A DNA stretch of 64,000 nucleotides from Helianthus annuus (GCF_002127325.2 NC_035434.2:152106289-152170288), one strand, 5' to 3'; shown: positions 46,336-58,110, counted from the first letter of the stretch. Numbers and translations: made by a program. The notes: generated by a model from the sequence alone, not told the origin.

Positions 46336-49300
46336 TTATTTAAACAACTGCGGGTACTTGGCCTTCATGTCGCTTTCGAGTTCCCAAGTGAACTCCGCGC
46401 CTCGTTTGCCTTCCCATCGGACCTTCACGATCGGGATGCGAGAGCGCCTGAGCTGCTTGGTTTGGCGATCCATGATTTCGACAGGCTTTTCCACGAAGTG
46501 TAACGTTTCGTTGACCTGAAGATCGTCGAGTGGTACGATAAGATCATGATCAGCAAGGCATTTTCGGAGGTTAGAGACATGGAAAGTCGGGTGGACGTTA
46601 CTGAGCTCCTCCGGTAATTCGAGTCTGTAGGCGACTTTTCCGATTCTTTCTAGAATCCTAAAAGGTCCAACATATCGAGGCGCGAGTTTCCCTTTCTTGC
46701 CGAATCGGACTACACCCTTCCAAGGTGATACCTTTAGGAGTACGTAGTCACCAACTTTAAATTCAAGGGGCTTGCGTTTTTTATCGGCATAACTTTTCTG
46801 TCTGTTCCGAGCTTTTACCAAGTTGTCTCTTATCTGGTGGATTTTGTCAGTCGTTTCTTGTAGAATCTCGGGACCGGTTAGTTGCGAGTGACCGATCTCG
46901 TGCCACACAATAGGCGATCGACATCTTCTACCATACAAAGCCTCGAAAAGTGCCATTTGGATGCTGGCATGATAGCTGTTATTGTACGAGAACTCCACCA
47001 AAGGCAGGTGTTTGTTCCAACTACCACCAAAATCTATAACACACGCTCGGAGCATGTCTTCAAGAGTACGGATCGTTCTTTCAGTTTGTCCGTCGGTTTG
47101 AGGGTGGAATGCGGTACTTAGATTAAGCGACGTACCAAGGGCCGCTTGAAACGTTTCCCACAATCGCGAAGTGAACCGAGCGTCGCGATCTGAAATGATA
47201 TCACGAGGCATACCATGATTACGGATGATCTCGTCGGTGTAGATTTGGGCTAGTCGTTCCACCTTGTAGTCTTCCCGTATCGGCAAAAGTGGGCTGACTT
47301 CGTGAGACGATCCACTATGACCCAAATACTGTCGTGACCTGATGGCGTGGGCGGGAGCTTCGTTATGAAATCCATAGCTATACTCTCCCACTTCCATATA
47401 GGTATCCGCGGTTGTTCGAGTAAACCAGAAGGTCTTTGATGTTCAGCCTTGACTCTTGCACAAGTTAAACAGCTTCCAACGTACAGAGCGATATCCCTTT
47501 TCATTCCCGGCCACCAGTACTTGTAATGCAGGTCCTGGTACATCTTATCTGCGCCGGGATGAATAGAATATCGAGACTTGTGGGCTTCGTTCATGATAAT
47601 CTTTTGTAAATCGGTCCGCTTAGGGATCCAAATTCGGTCCAGATAGTAGAATATCCCATCTGATTTGCTTACTAACTGAGCTCCATCGTGATAGATCCTT
47701 TCTTTCTTCAATGTATGCTCGTTAAAGCAAGCATGTTAGGCTTCTCGGATGAGGGTTTCGAGGTTATGCTGGGCTTGGGTGTTTCGGGTACTGAGCACGT
47801 AACTCTTCCTGCTGAGTGCGTCAGCAACCACATTCGCCTTGCCTGGGTGATAACGAATCTCACAGTCGTAATCGTTGAGAAGTTCTACCCATCGGCGTTG
47901 ACGCATATTAAGCTCTCTCTGATTAAAGATGTGTTGTAAACTCCTGTGATCAGTGTAGATTGTACACTTAGTGCCATACAGGTAGTGTCGCCAAATCTTC
48001 AATGCAAAGACAACCGCGCCTAGCTCGAGGTCATGGGTTGTATAGTTCTTCTCGTGGATTTTGAGCTGACGAGATGCGTAGGCTATAACCTTGTCTCGCT
48101 GCATGAGAACACAGCCGAGACCAAGGTTGGAAGCATCACAGTAGACAATGAAGTTGTCGCTTCCGTCGGGCAGCGTAAGAATTGGTGCGTTGCACAGCAT
48201 ATGCTTGAGGGTTTGAAAGGCAGTCTCTTGTGCGTTTCCCCACACAAAAGGCTTGTCCTTATGGGTAAGAGCGGTAAGCGGCACAGCGATCTTGGAGAAT
48301 CCTTTGATGAATCGTCGATAATAGCCCGCTAGTCCGAGAAAAGAACGAACTTCAGACGGGTTCTTAGGCGTAATCCAGCTTTTGACGGCTTCAATCTTCG
48401 CAGGATCGACATGGATACCCCGACTATTCATTATGTGACCCAGAAACTGAACCTCCTCCAACCAGAATTCGCACTTGGAGAACTTGGCATAGAGTTGGTT
48501 TCCCTGGAGTAACTCGAGAACCAAACGTAGATGTTGCGCGTGTTCGGCTTTCGATTTGGAATAAATCAAGACATCGTCGATAAACACGATGACGAAACAG
48601 TCAAGATAAGGCTTACACACGTGATTCATGAGGTCCATAAAAACCGCGGGTGCGTTGGTTAGACCAAAGGGCATAACAACAAATTCGTAATGGCCATAAC
48701 GGGTTCGAAAAGCAGTTTTAGGAATGTCTTCCTCTTGAATCCGCAACTGATGGTATCCTAAATGTAGATCGATCTTAGAGAAGCATGCTGCACCTTGTAG
48801 CTGATCAAACAAATCGTCAATTCGAGGCAAAGGGTATCGGTTCTTGATGGTTAGCTTATTCAATTCCTGATAATCGATGCACATCCGGAACGACCCGTCC
48901 TTCTTTTTGACGAAAAGGACTGGCGCGCCCCAAGGAGAGGTGCTTGGGCGAATAAAGCCTTTTTCGAGTAATTCCTGGAGTTGATTTGAGAGTTCCCGCA
49001 TTTTGGATGGAGCGAGTTGATAAGGGGCTTTGGCAACGGGGTTAGCTCCAGGAATGAGATCGATACGAAAGTCGATATCACGACTTGGCGGTAGTCCGGG
49101 GAGATCATCAGGGAACACCTGAGGAAATTCACGAACCACTGGAACATCTTTGACTTCAACTTTCTTTTTCTTTCCCTTCTCCGCTACTATGATGTTGGCC
49201 AAGAAGGCTCGGTATTCCTTGCGGAGATACTTGCTGGCTTGAATACACGACATAAGCTTAAGACTTTTCGACGTTGTTTCACCGTATACACATAGGAGAT

Positions 49301-49643
49301 CACCATTCGCGAGTGAGAATCGAATCATCTTTTCAAAGCACACAACTTCAGCATGGTTTTCACGAAGAAAGTCCATGCCGATTATGACATCAAAACTTCC
49401 AAGTTGCATCGGAATAAGGTCGATCGGAAAGATGTGATTGTTGAGTTCGATAGTACAATCACGGAGTACTGAATCAACGGTTATAGTTCTCCCTGTAGCA
49501 ACTTCGACTTCGAATGACGAGGATAGGTAAGAGCGCTTACGACTAAGGAGCTTCTCGAATTCAAATGACACAAAGCAGTTATCGGCTCCAGTATCAAACA
49601 AACATGATGCATAAATACCATTCACAAGGAACGTACCATTAAC
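46336..49643 (-). pseudogene. Gypsy pol of the inner element, nearly intact
   Basis: One long frame continuing gag. Protease with DTG (49595-49587), reverse transcriptase with catalytic IDD at 48573-48581, RNase H ([25 protein letters not shown]), integrase zinc finger (HKSRYSIHPG...CLTCARVKAEH), catalytic core (DFITKLPP, ISDRDARFTS, TDGQTERTIRT), GPF/Y region (PRYVGPFRILER) and a chromodomain-like end (TWELESDMKAKYPQLFK). Breaks: an in-frame TAA at 47738-47736 between RNase H and integrase, and a 1-nt loss in a T run near 47289 inside the integrase core, after KSAHF. All catalytic residues I can check are present, so it is recently dead. Confidence 0.94.
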
Positions 49644-49739
49644 CACGTTGTTATCCGCCTGAGCCTGGCGGGCGTTGAGGTTGAAAGTTCGGGCATGGGC
49701 TGCTTGCTGCTGCTGCTGAGGCTGTTGTTGTTGCTGTTG

Positions 49740-50969
49740 CTACTGGGGCTCTTGCTTGACTACCCTGTTCGGGCACCTGTTGGCAAAGTGGTTAGGGTCA
49801 CCACATGCAAAGCAGACTCGAGCATTGACTGCTGGTGTTGGAGCTGTTGGTTGGCCTTGAGGAGCAGGGAGTAGGGCTTGGTTGATAGTAGCTTGAGCTG
49901 GGGTTTGACGAGGACCATAGCGACAGTTTGCAGTGAAATGACCGTACAGGTTACAGTGAGCGCAAAAACGACAAGCTAGACCCACTGGGTGATGATACGA
50001 ACATGTCGGGCAGAGTGGGTGAGGGTCTGTGTATGCACGCTTCGCTGGCGGTGCATTGATCACTGGAGCTGAACGCTGGTGGTGCTGCTGTTGAGCTGGT
50101 ACTGCTTGCAGAGGAGTAGCAGTGGTTGCGGCAGCACAGCTCTTGTTGCTGGAGCTGTTGTTGTTGTTGTTCTTCTTCCTTCTCGATGACTTGGAGGCTT
50201 GAGCAGGTGTATCGGTGGGTGTTGCTGTAGCTTGATGCAGAGACTTGGTTTGGTTATCCCAGAAACCAGACTTGACTCGCTTATCGTTGATCTTAGCGGC
50301 GAGTAGGTAGGTTTCCTCGATTGTTGCTGGCTTGGCGGCGTGAACAAAATCGGCTACACAGTCGGGTAGGGCTCGGATATACTTCTTGATGGCTTGATCG
50401 GTGGTCTTGACTTGATTAGGATAGATGATACTAAGCTGCTTGAAGCGAGCAGTGAGAGCAGCGTTGTCTCCATCCTTCTGCTTGATTCCCCAGAACTCGT
50501 CCTCCAGCTTTTGGCGCTCATGAGGAGGGCAGAATTCTTCGATCATGATAGCTTTCAACTCCTTCCATGATAACCCGTAAGCTGCATCATTTCCGCGCTT
50601 GTTTCGTTCGGCCGTCCACCAGTCTAAAGCACGGGACTGGAAGACGCCTGTAGCATTGAGAGTACGGAGATGCTTAGGACATCCGCTCTGGCGCAGAGTG
50701 ACTTCGACTGAGTCAAACCAGTGAAACATGGCTGTTGGACCATCCTCGCCAGTGAACTCTTTTGGTCCGTATGCTTTGAACTGCTTGAAGCTGAAAGCAG
50801 CCTTTCTTGAGTCCATGGAGATCTCAGTTCGGGATTCTTCTGACGACTTGCTAGCGTTTTCATACACCTCACTCACAGCTTTCGCCACGGTTTTGGAGAT
50901 GATAGCAGCGAGACGTCGGTCTCTCTTTTCTTGGCGGGTCAGACGTTGTCGTGATCCAGATGACGACAT
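49740..50969 (-). CDS. Gypsy gag of the inner element
   Basis: 409 codons from ATG at 50969 (MSSSGSRQR); an upstream in-frame TTG at 50978 is not needed. Basic N-terminus, retrotransposon gag core (EFTGEDGPTAMFHWFDSVE, RALDWWTAERNKRG, EEFCPPHERQKLE), a Gln/Ser/Asn-rich linker, and zinc knuckles (CAHCNLYGHFTANC and CFACGDPNHFANRC). It ends with TAG at 49742-49740, in a poly-Gln stretch that continues after the stop in the same frame into protease. Gag forms the particle and binds element RNA. The TAG is either a nonsense mutation or a readthrough point. Confidence 0.9.
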   Translation of the reverse strand: MSSSGSRQRLTRQEKRDRRLAAIISKTVAKAVSEVYENASKSSEESRTEISMDSRKAAFSFKQFKAYGPKEFTGEDGPTAMFHWFDSVEVTLRQSGCPKHLRTLNATGVFQSRALDWWTAERNKRGNDAAYGLSWKELKAIMIEEFCPPHERQKLEDEFWGIKQKDGDNAALTARFKQLSIIYPNQVKTTDQAIKKYIRALPDCVADFVHAAKPATIEETYLLAAKINDKRVKSGFWDNQTKSLHQATATPTDTPAQASKSSRRKKNNNNNSSSNKSCAAATTATPLQAVPAQQQHHQRSAPVINAPPAKRAYTDPHPLCPTCSYHHPVGLACRFCAHCNLYGHFTANCRYGPRQTPAQATINQALLPAPQGQPTAPTPAVNARVCFACGDPNHFANRCPNRVVKQEPQ

Positions 50970-50978
50970 GGTCTGCAA

Positions 50979-52040
50979 CAGGCATCGTCACAGGACTCAA
51001 CACAACGAAATCGAATCTCACCTCACACGTCTAGACTACTAAAGCTTAGAATCACGTCGAATCACATATTACGTAACATATGGGCACGTAATCACAGATA
51101 CATATAATCACAGAGCACAGAAGTATACAGAATCACAGAAGCACAGAGACACATAGACATTTAATCACAGATGTAGTCAGAAAACAAAAACCTATCCTTT
51201 CAAGTCGAGTGTCGTCATACAGCGATCCCGTCTAGCAGATAGCCTAACTTAGTCGTATGGCATAGCATAGTATGATATCGTCTAGATTTGCGGTATCTGG
51301 ATATTGAGTTGGGATAGAATAGCAAATACGAGTCGTGTGTGTTGATCGAAGTGGGATAAAGTCCAAAAGTATAAACACGTAAACAGATAAGGCACTCAAA
51401 ACACATAAAATGTACGAGCATACTTGATGACTTGTCAAATTCGAAACATATAAAATCGAGAGATAATTGTCTGTGGCTACTAGACATCGACTACCCAAGG
51501 CGATTCGACTATTCGCAGTAGACTTGTCGTCACTTTCGACTCTAGAGGTCGTGTTTCTGCCTCGATTCTTGGGCATTCCACACGCGTTCCCTAGGTCATA
51601 CTTGTGAGTTCAGGTCGTTGGAGTCCATCGAGGCCTTGGTGAGATGAATAAAATCCAGAACAAACTGCTAAGGTTAGGGTTTCACCCCTTGGCTTAGCAA
51701 TTTCTTCCTTGTTTTTAGTAAAATAAAGGAGATTATGCATCAAAATATGGATTTCACTCCTGATTTGGTATAATCCCCCTTGTTTATTAGTGAAAATATC
51801 GAGACAAGTATGAATAAACGAATGAAATCAGTCATAAGTCAGGCAGTTTGGTCAGGATTTTGCGGCTTTCACACCTCTTCCTAACTAAATCTACCGACTT
51901 TTAATTGAAACTAGAGTGTAGTGATAGTGAAGGATTACAGAATAAGCACATAAACTTGGTCTGATGGTTCCTAACTATAGTCTAGGTCTCTAAGACAGCG
52001 ACCCGGACTAGGTCGTGTCTGCCTAATTCCCTATAGTTAT
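50979..52040 (-). mobile_element. Leader of the inner gypsy element
   Basis: About 1.06 kb between primer site and gag. No gene; open frames at 51215-51576 on the - strand have no motif. Repeated ATCACAGA/CACAGA words at 51090-51180. Confidence 0.6.
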
Positions 52041-52052
52041 GGCTCTGATACC
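52041..52052 (-). promoter_or_regulatory. Primer binding site (tRNA-iMet) of the inner gypsy element
   Basis: On the - strand TGGTATCAGAGCC starts 4 bp after the 5' LTR. Confidence 0.93.
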
Positions 52053-52056
52053 AATC

Positions 52057-54958
52057 TGTCACACCCCAACCGATGGCAGAATCATCGGGGCGCGGCACTG
52101 AGCGAAACAGATTGTCCAGAAGTTTCCACAACAACTATTATTACAAATTCAGTTAAGTGATACGTCCCATACCGTATCCCAAATAAATAAACAAGTTATC
52201 ATAGAATACAACTAAATAAATAGTACTGTTTCGACAACTCAGATTCAATTTATTACAAACCAAATGTTTAAAAGTACTGCCCAGAGTCATTAAGACTCGT
52301 CCGGACAAGATCTACCGAAAACTAATGCCATAGATGCTTGATCGAACAACTCCAACAGCTCCATGGCTATAGTTTATTCGCTTCTAGAGACCCCTAGGTA
52401 GGCTACGACCTACAACTGCTAGATGGGCTCTAAAGCTTTATTATTGCCCCGCTTTCCTAGCAAGTAAGCATCCTAATTACCTGTCACATACGTTAAAATA
52501 AAGTCAATACATAAAATGTAAAGGTGAGCACACAAGTTTGATAATAGCATATAGAGTTCGAATAGTTTACGCATAACCAGGCACGTACACAGAGGAAAAC
52601 GATGCATGTTAATTATCGACATGGGACCATCGATACCAACGACTGCGGGTTGACCGTCCGAGACGGTTCGCAATACATGATTACCACCGTAATCCATGCA
52701 AGTATTTGTCCTTAACAACCCCCGTGTGAACGGGTGCTGAGTCCAAATTATAGTACTATGTTGCTAAGGTAGGTAGATAGCACTCCACGTGTAAACATAA
52801 TAAACAACATTCATTTAGTCAAATAGCACATGCAAGTTGGTTAGCGTTCAAATAGTTTGTGTTTGATTGTGATTTGATAGATAACGTATGTAACACCCAA
52901 AAGTGCTAAAAGCAAAAAGGGATCGAGTATACTCACAGTGATTGATTGTGGATTGAAGGGGGCGCTGAGAGTAAGATTAGCCTGAATAGTTCGATAGCAT
53001 AACGATAAGTAACGCGGAAAAGTAAACAAGTATGGATGGATCGAATGGGCTGGTCGATCGAACGGCATGTTCGATCGGACGGCCTGTTCGTTCGGTTGGT
53101 ATATCCGATCGGACAGTCCTGTTCGATCGGCCGGTTGGCTCGATCGGCTGAACCATTCGAGTGGATTGTTTCTTCCTCTGGTGTGTTTGTGTTAGAGGAT
53201 TTGAACTTTTGAAGTTTTTGTTGCAGTATTTGAGAACACTGAAGTGTTCCTACCTTTTCAAGTCGTTCGATCGAACGGTTCTTTCGATCGGCTAGCTCAC
53301 TCGATCGGCTAGCTTACTCGATCGGCTAGGAGCTTCAAGTTAGTCCCCAACTGAATGTCACTTCGATCGAACAGTCTGTTCGATCGGCTGACATTCTCAA
53401 CTACGAACGAGTTGTGAAAATGGTTAAGTGCTGAAGCATAGTATCTCATGATCCGAACAGTAATGTTTACCAATTGGGCGACCCATTTGATTACTTCGTC
53501 AATACTATACTTCGAAAATTTGGAAATGTGGGACCATGTGCTAGCCGATCGGCTAGCCCGGTCGATCGGCTGGGCTGTTCGAACAGCCTAGCCGTTCGGC
53601 CAGCATTTCTGACCTGGTCGGCCTTTCGTCTAACACTTGGTTGTTCGTTTATTTGTCATTCTTTCAAGGCATCTTGACAACGTGTTGAACTATGATAACC
53701 TTCGTTCCTACCTGTTCCCTTGGCTCGAACAGGAATCACCCAAGTCCGGCCGGTTGAACGGTGCGGAATGTTGGTTTAGAGTTTAGCCGATATCGGGTTA
53801 ACCTTGTATACAGAATCCGAATCTTGAACCCCTCAACTGTTAGAAGGATTGGTTAGCCGGTTCAAGCTCCGTTTCTATTGATTTGAAAGCATTGAGTGTA
53901 AAAGAGTTGAAAGAAAATTGGAAATCCTTCTTTCAATCCTTTACATCATGAAAATGTTTAGATCCATGATGGATCTTAGCTTGTTTATGTGGAAATCGGT
54001 TAGATCTAAGCTAATCATAGTGGAATGAGGCCAAAACATGATGTTCTTCAAGAACACCATGATGACATCACCCAAGAACACTTAGATCTAGGTGATTTCA
54101 CGGTTAGAATCCAAGTTTTGAAAGATAGAAAGGTGTAGAATCAAGTAATGATCAAGATCGTACAAGAATTAGAGTGAAAACTTACCGGGATTGAGAGAAA
54201 TCTGAGAAAAGGTGAAGGAGATGGCTGGTTCGGTCAGAGCTTTCCAAAAATGGAAAGTATGACAATGACAGCCCTATTTATAGGCTTCCAAAAGAGGGAA
54301 AGTGGCAGCCGATCGCTGGGAACTCCGATCGAGTGGGCTGCTTGATCGGCTGGCAAGGTGCTAGCCGATCGGCTGGCCTGTTCGATCAGGATGCTTCCTG
54401 TTCGATCCGCCACGCACTTCAAGTATTTTGCGATGATTTTCAACGTTTCGATTTCGATGGACGATGATACGGATACGATAGTGTTCCTAGTCAAATTACT
54501 TTTAATCCCAACCACTATATCTAACATACAATCTTCTATAAGTCACGTTTCGATGTCGGTTTCGATTGAGTTCGATTGTTTTTCGAGTTTCGATTCGATT
54601 TTCGATTGATTTGCTTGAATACCACACCAAACATAAAGTAAACACGCACAAGTAACACATAAGGCACACACACACATGTATAACAATACCACAATTCGCA
54701 TAATTCGAGTCTCGAGTTCGATGATTGTTAGATCGGTTTGATTACTGATTAGGTTAACTTTATCGCATTGTTACTTCCTATCATTCACAGTCGTAGATCG
54801 ATTCGCATTAAAACACATTCGATTACTTCGATTCTTGCTGATTACAACACTTACACCACATAATACAATTAAAACACAAAAATCGACTATCTACAGTCAA
54901 AGAAAGTCAAAGTTGACTTGGACTTTGACTTTGACATTCGAAAACACGGGGTGTTACA
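52057..54958 (-). repeat. 5' LTR of the inner gypsy element
   Basis: 2902 bp, same ends as the 3' LTR. TATA box (- strand) at about 54274-54282. Differs from the 3' copy in repeat number: near 53270-53333 the GATCGGCTAGCT unit array is shorter, and near 53541-53585 one CGATCGGCTGG unit is missing. Confidence 0.95.
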
Positions 54959-54963
54959 ATTGT

Positions 54964-56335
54964 TCACGCTGTGTTCTGGTTCAGTTGGTCGCTTACTGCT
55001 ATGCTTACTTTTATTTTCGGCTTCCTTAACATTTTGGATAAAAAATGGCATCGCATTTATAATTCCTTATGCCACTATGTGTTGGATGTCACTATTATCC
55101 ACATGGTTTCCATTGTTATTGTTGTTCGGATTCTCGTTATTCAGATTATTGTTATTCGAGTGGTTATCATTCTGGTTTTCCTGATTCACTTCGTTGTCCA
55201 TCTGAATTTTAAACATTTACCACATATTAATATCACCAATAATATTTGAATATAGCCAATCACATGTCACACACTTTTGGTCAAAAGCGTCGAGCATTGC
55301 GACTTTACTCTATTCATATACTATGCATCTATTACACACCAGTACTGAAATAAAAATTACAATACCGACTGAAATTTAAAGTTATACTACTAATAATAGG
55401 CATCCGTACTTTTTTTTTTCACATACACACATATTTTATTATTATATTATATTATTATTATTTCTACCATCTCCACCATCGATTCAAGGATATGGATTTA
55501 TCCAAAAATCCATATTGCGTTCATCGTATTTCCATACGAGACGCTCTCCCACCTGTCTCATTCGTTCACTACTTTCTAAAATTTCCTCACCAAAAGTCCT
55601 AAGTTATTGTACATTATCTGCACTCATTGGGGGTGCAGGTTCTAGGACTGGGTTCGGAATCTGGGGTGCGGGTTCCTGGTATTGGGCCGGGTATGGGTAA
55701 GGATTCTCTAAAATCTCCTTAATGAATGCATCGTTATCGTAATAGGGATCTAGAGGATCTAACCCTGGGTAGGCTCCTAGATTGGGCATGGGCAAATCTT
55801 CATGGATGGGGTAACGTTGCACATAGTCCCTGTTGTCGTCCCACCATGGGTCGTAATTTGGGTCTAAAGGATTTGGTGCAGGTACCCTAGGTATTTCTTC
55901 CGGATTAAAATCATGCATTTCTACTTGATTTTCAGGGTTTTCTATCTCCATGGGTTGATCAAGAATTGGTGGTTGTGGTTGTGGTGCTAACATATGCTCC
56001 AGATTTTGGTCAGCTACAGTGATTGCTAAGATATGGATATTGGCTATTCCCCTATTAAGCATATCCTGGGCATAAGCATCGGTTTCTCTTTTAGTTGCGG
56101 CTGGTGCTCTCTGGTCTTGTAACTTTTTCACACGCTTCCTACGCTCGTGTGTTCCCCTACTGAACCATCCTCTCTTTTTCTGAGGAAATGGCTCTTCAGA
56201 TTGAGCCTTAAACACGAATATTCCTTCTTCTGTATCAGCAGAGTACCCTGAGAGGGCAGGCTGAGAAGAGGCAACTTCGCTTCTAGGCGAACCAGACAAT
56301 TGACGGTACGTGTCAGATGGTCCTTGGTCGCTCAT
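54964..56335 (-). pseudogene. N-terminal gag of the outer gypsy element
   Basis: Starts at the ATG 56335 (MSDQGPSDTYRQ). Residues to about 244 are Pro/Asp/Glu-rich (NPLDPNYDPWWDDN, LDPYYDNDAFIKEI); the open frame ends with TAA at 55606-55604 but the same frame can be followed (LRTFGEEILESSERMRQ) to about 55480, with one more TGA. It then becomes AT-rich and is cut by the younger element at 54963. Its other half is at 42294-43327. Confidence 0.85.
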
Positions 56336-56466
56336 ACTGTAAACTAACAAATATTCAGATAATACATAACAAGAAAATACAATTATGCACGTAGTTCCGT
56401 AATTTATTTCCTAACACTTTGAATTTTGGTGTCAGCAGAACACTTCTGTGGCTGAATCAGTGGCTT

Positions 56467-56479
56467 AGCTCTGATACCA
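56467..56479 (-). promoter_or_regulatory. Primer binding site (tRNA-iMet) of the outer gypsy element
   Basis: On the - strand TGGTATCAGAGCT, 5 bp after the 5' LTR. Confidence 0.9.
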
Positions 56480-56484
56480 CCTTT

Positions 56485-57857
56485 TGTCACAACCCCTGAT
56501 CCCACCCTGGGAGCGGGAGCCGTGAGCCAGTTTCGGTGGTATCCTGTTTGTCTAATTTGGTAGCGGAATTTTTTTCATCAGGACCGTAGTTAGGAAATAT
56601 TTTATCAGAGTAAAATACCACATTTCCATAATATTAAACACATGGGTAAAACCCAAGTTTTCAGTACATACATTTTCGTAGGGTTACACCCTATTTTTAT
56701 TTAAGAAAAACATCTATTTCTTTTAGGTAACTTTATTGCCACTTTTCCAAGCCTTCAGTGCTGTCCAGCTGGCTTCTATTTGGCTTTCACAGTTTGTTAC
56801 CTGAAACGCGTTTTAAAAATATTTTGCCAGTGGGAAATACTAGTGAGTGAATCCCAGTTCAATCAAGTTTTAATAAAAACCATTGTACAGTATTGAGGAC
56901 GGTCTCGCAATTACATTTGTTTCCAAGGTATACCAATTAACATCCATGGTACTATCATACTCAACTTGTGGAAATGTTACCCCTCCAGTAACAAATTTTG
57001 TATGCAAAACCCCAACATACCCACGATAATTGTATTCTTACAAATACTCAATAACTGCTTAGTATATATTTAATTAAGTGAGGTTTTCTAAAAACAATTT
57101 GCAAAAAGGAGATTACTCACAAAAAGGTTTACACAAAAAGAGGATTACTCACATTGCTGTCTTAGATTATCCGTAAGGGTTTCCTGATGACAATCTATAA
57201 ATTACACAAATGCACGCGTGTTAGTATAATAACCCATTTTAACATTAGTAATACCCTCCCCGAGACGGCATTCGAACGACTACGTCGGGCAGAACCACGA
57301 CAGCCGTTACGGAACCCTAGATCAATCGGGCAGAGTATCTAATACGTCTCCAAGGGTTATGATACTTACATTGGAGCAGAACCTCGCTATTTAGGGGGGG
57401 ATAATACCCGTGTATTATTCCTACAATTCAGATTTGAGAGAAAGAAATGACTTTTTGAACGATTTCGACTGAGATCCGATAGCTCCTTTATATAGGGCCT
57501 CACTTCTACTTTTACGCGGCCCGCGTAAGTGTTAACAACGGGCTACGCGGCCCGCATCAAACCCGATCAACGCGATAGCTTAGCTAGGTCATCGAGTAGG
57601 TCTGCCGGGTGTTGGGCCACGTGGCGGCCCAGGTTTCACCAGGTTTTAAGTTCTCGCGGCCCGCGTAAGAGTTAAAGGTGGCTTACGCGGCCCGCCTAAA
57701 CCCCAAAAATCAATTTTATTTATTTTTATTAATATTTAGGGTATTCGAGGCCCGTTTTCACGTATGGGCTGTATTTTAGGACATATTGGGATATTTTAAG
57801 TATTTTTAGGGTGTCGGAAAAATTATGAGGGTGTCGGTTTACGTTAGGGTTGTTATT
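56485..57857 (-). repeat. 5' LTR of the outer gypsy element
   Basis: 1373 bp, closely similar to 37672-39049. TATA box (- strand) at 57487-57495. The palindrome-like TTACGCGGCCCGCGTAA at 57512-57528 lies right upstream of it, with three more CGCGGCCCGC words up to 57695. Confidence 0.92.
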
Positions 57858-58110
57858 CCCACGGATCTTATGCCCACCCGTGATCGACCTCTGTAACACA
57901 CATGATAAAAGCGCTTCTTTAGACAATATGGGATTATGTTCCGTTTTATGACACTTGACACGGCACGCTTACCTTAATCATATCTTTCGTGGAGTCACAA
58001 ATCCGACAATAGGGCTCACGGATCTTATGCTCACCCGAGACCGACCTCTGGATCACACATGATAAAAGCGCTTCTTTAGACAATCTGGGATTATGTTCCG
58101 TTTTAACAGG
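57858..58110. repeat. 157-bp tandem repeats, right part of the array
   Basis: Units at 57904 and 58061 are 157 bp apart; joined to the unit at 37556 (before the gypsy insertion) the spacing is again 157 bp. So at least three head-to-tail copies existed before the insertion. Confidence 0.88.

Larger units (their letters stand above)
43323..54963 (-). mobile_element. Inner, young gypsy element (chromovirus type)
   Basis: 11,631 bp (43328-54958) on the - strand. Target duplication ATTGT exact (43323-43327, 54959-54963). Two LTRs of 2919 and 2902 bp that differ at few sites, iMet primer site at 52041-52052, and a purine tract at 46247-46260 (+ strand CCTCCCCTTG). Gag-pol is one frame. It is the youngest gypsy in the window because it sits inside the outer element. 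LTR size, gag-pol fusion and the TTTCGGGACGAAAT motif before the purine tract suggest the Tekay/Del lineage (inference). Confidence 0.96.
37667..57862 (-). mobile_element. Outer gypsy element, split by a younger gypsy element
   Basis: Element 37672-57857 on the - strand with LTRs at both ends, target duplication CCCAC (37667-37671, 57858-57862) and iMet primer site at 56467-56479 (+ strand AGCTCTGATACCA). Removing the nested element 43328-54958 and one ATTGT leaves about 8.5 kb. Domain order gag, protease, reverse transcriptase, RNase H, integrase with a chromodomain-like end fits a Ty3-gypsy chromovirus. Coding region has many stops and shifts. Inserted within a unit of the 157-bp tandem repeat. 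Confidence 0.93.

Noticed and set aside
55300..55481. Possible extra exon at the end of the outer gag
   Set aside because: The AT-rich DNA between 54964 and 55480 has no domain and is best read as decayed gag linker next to the insertion.
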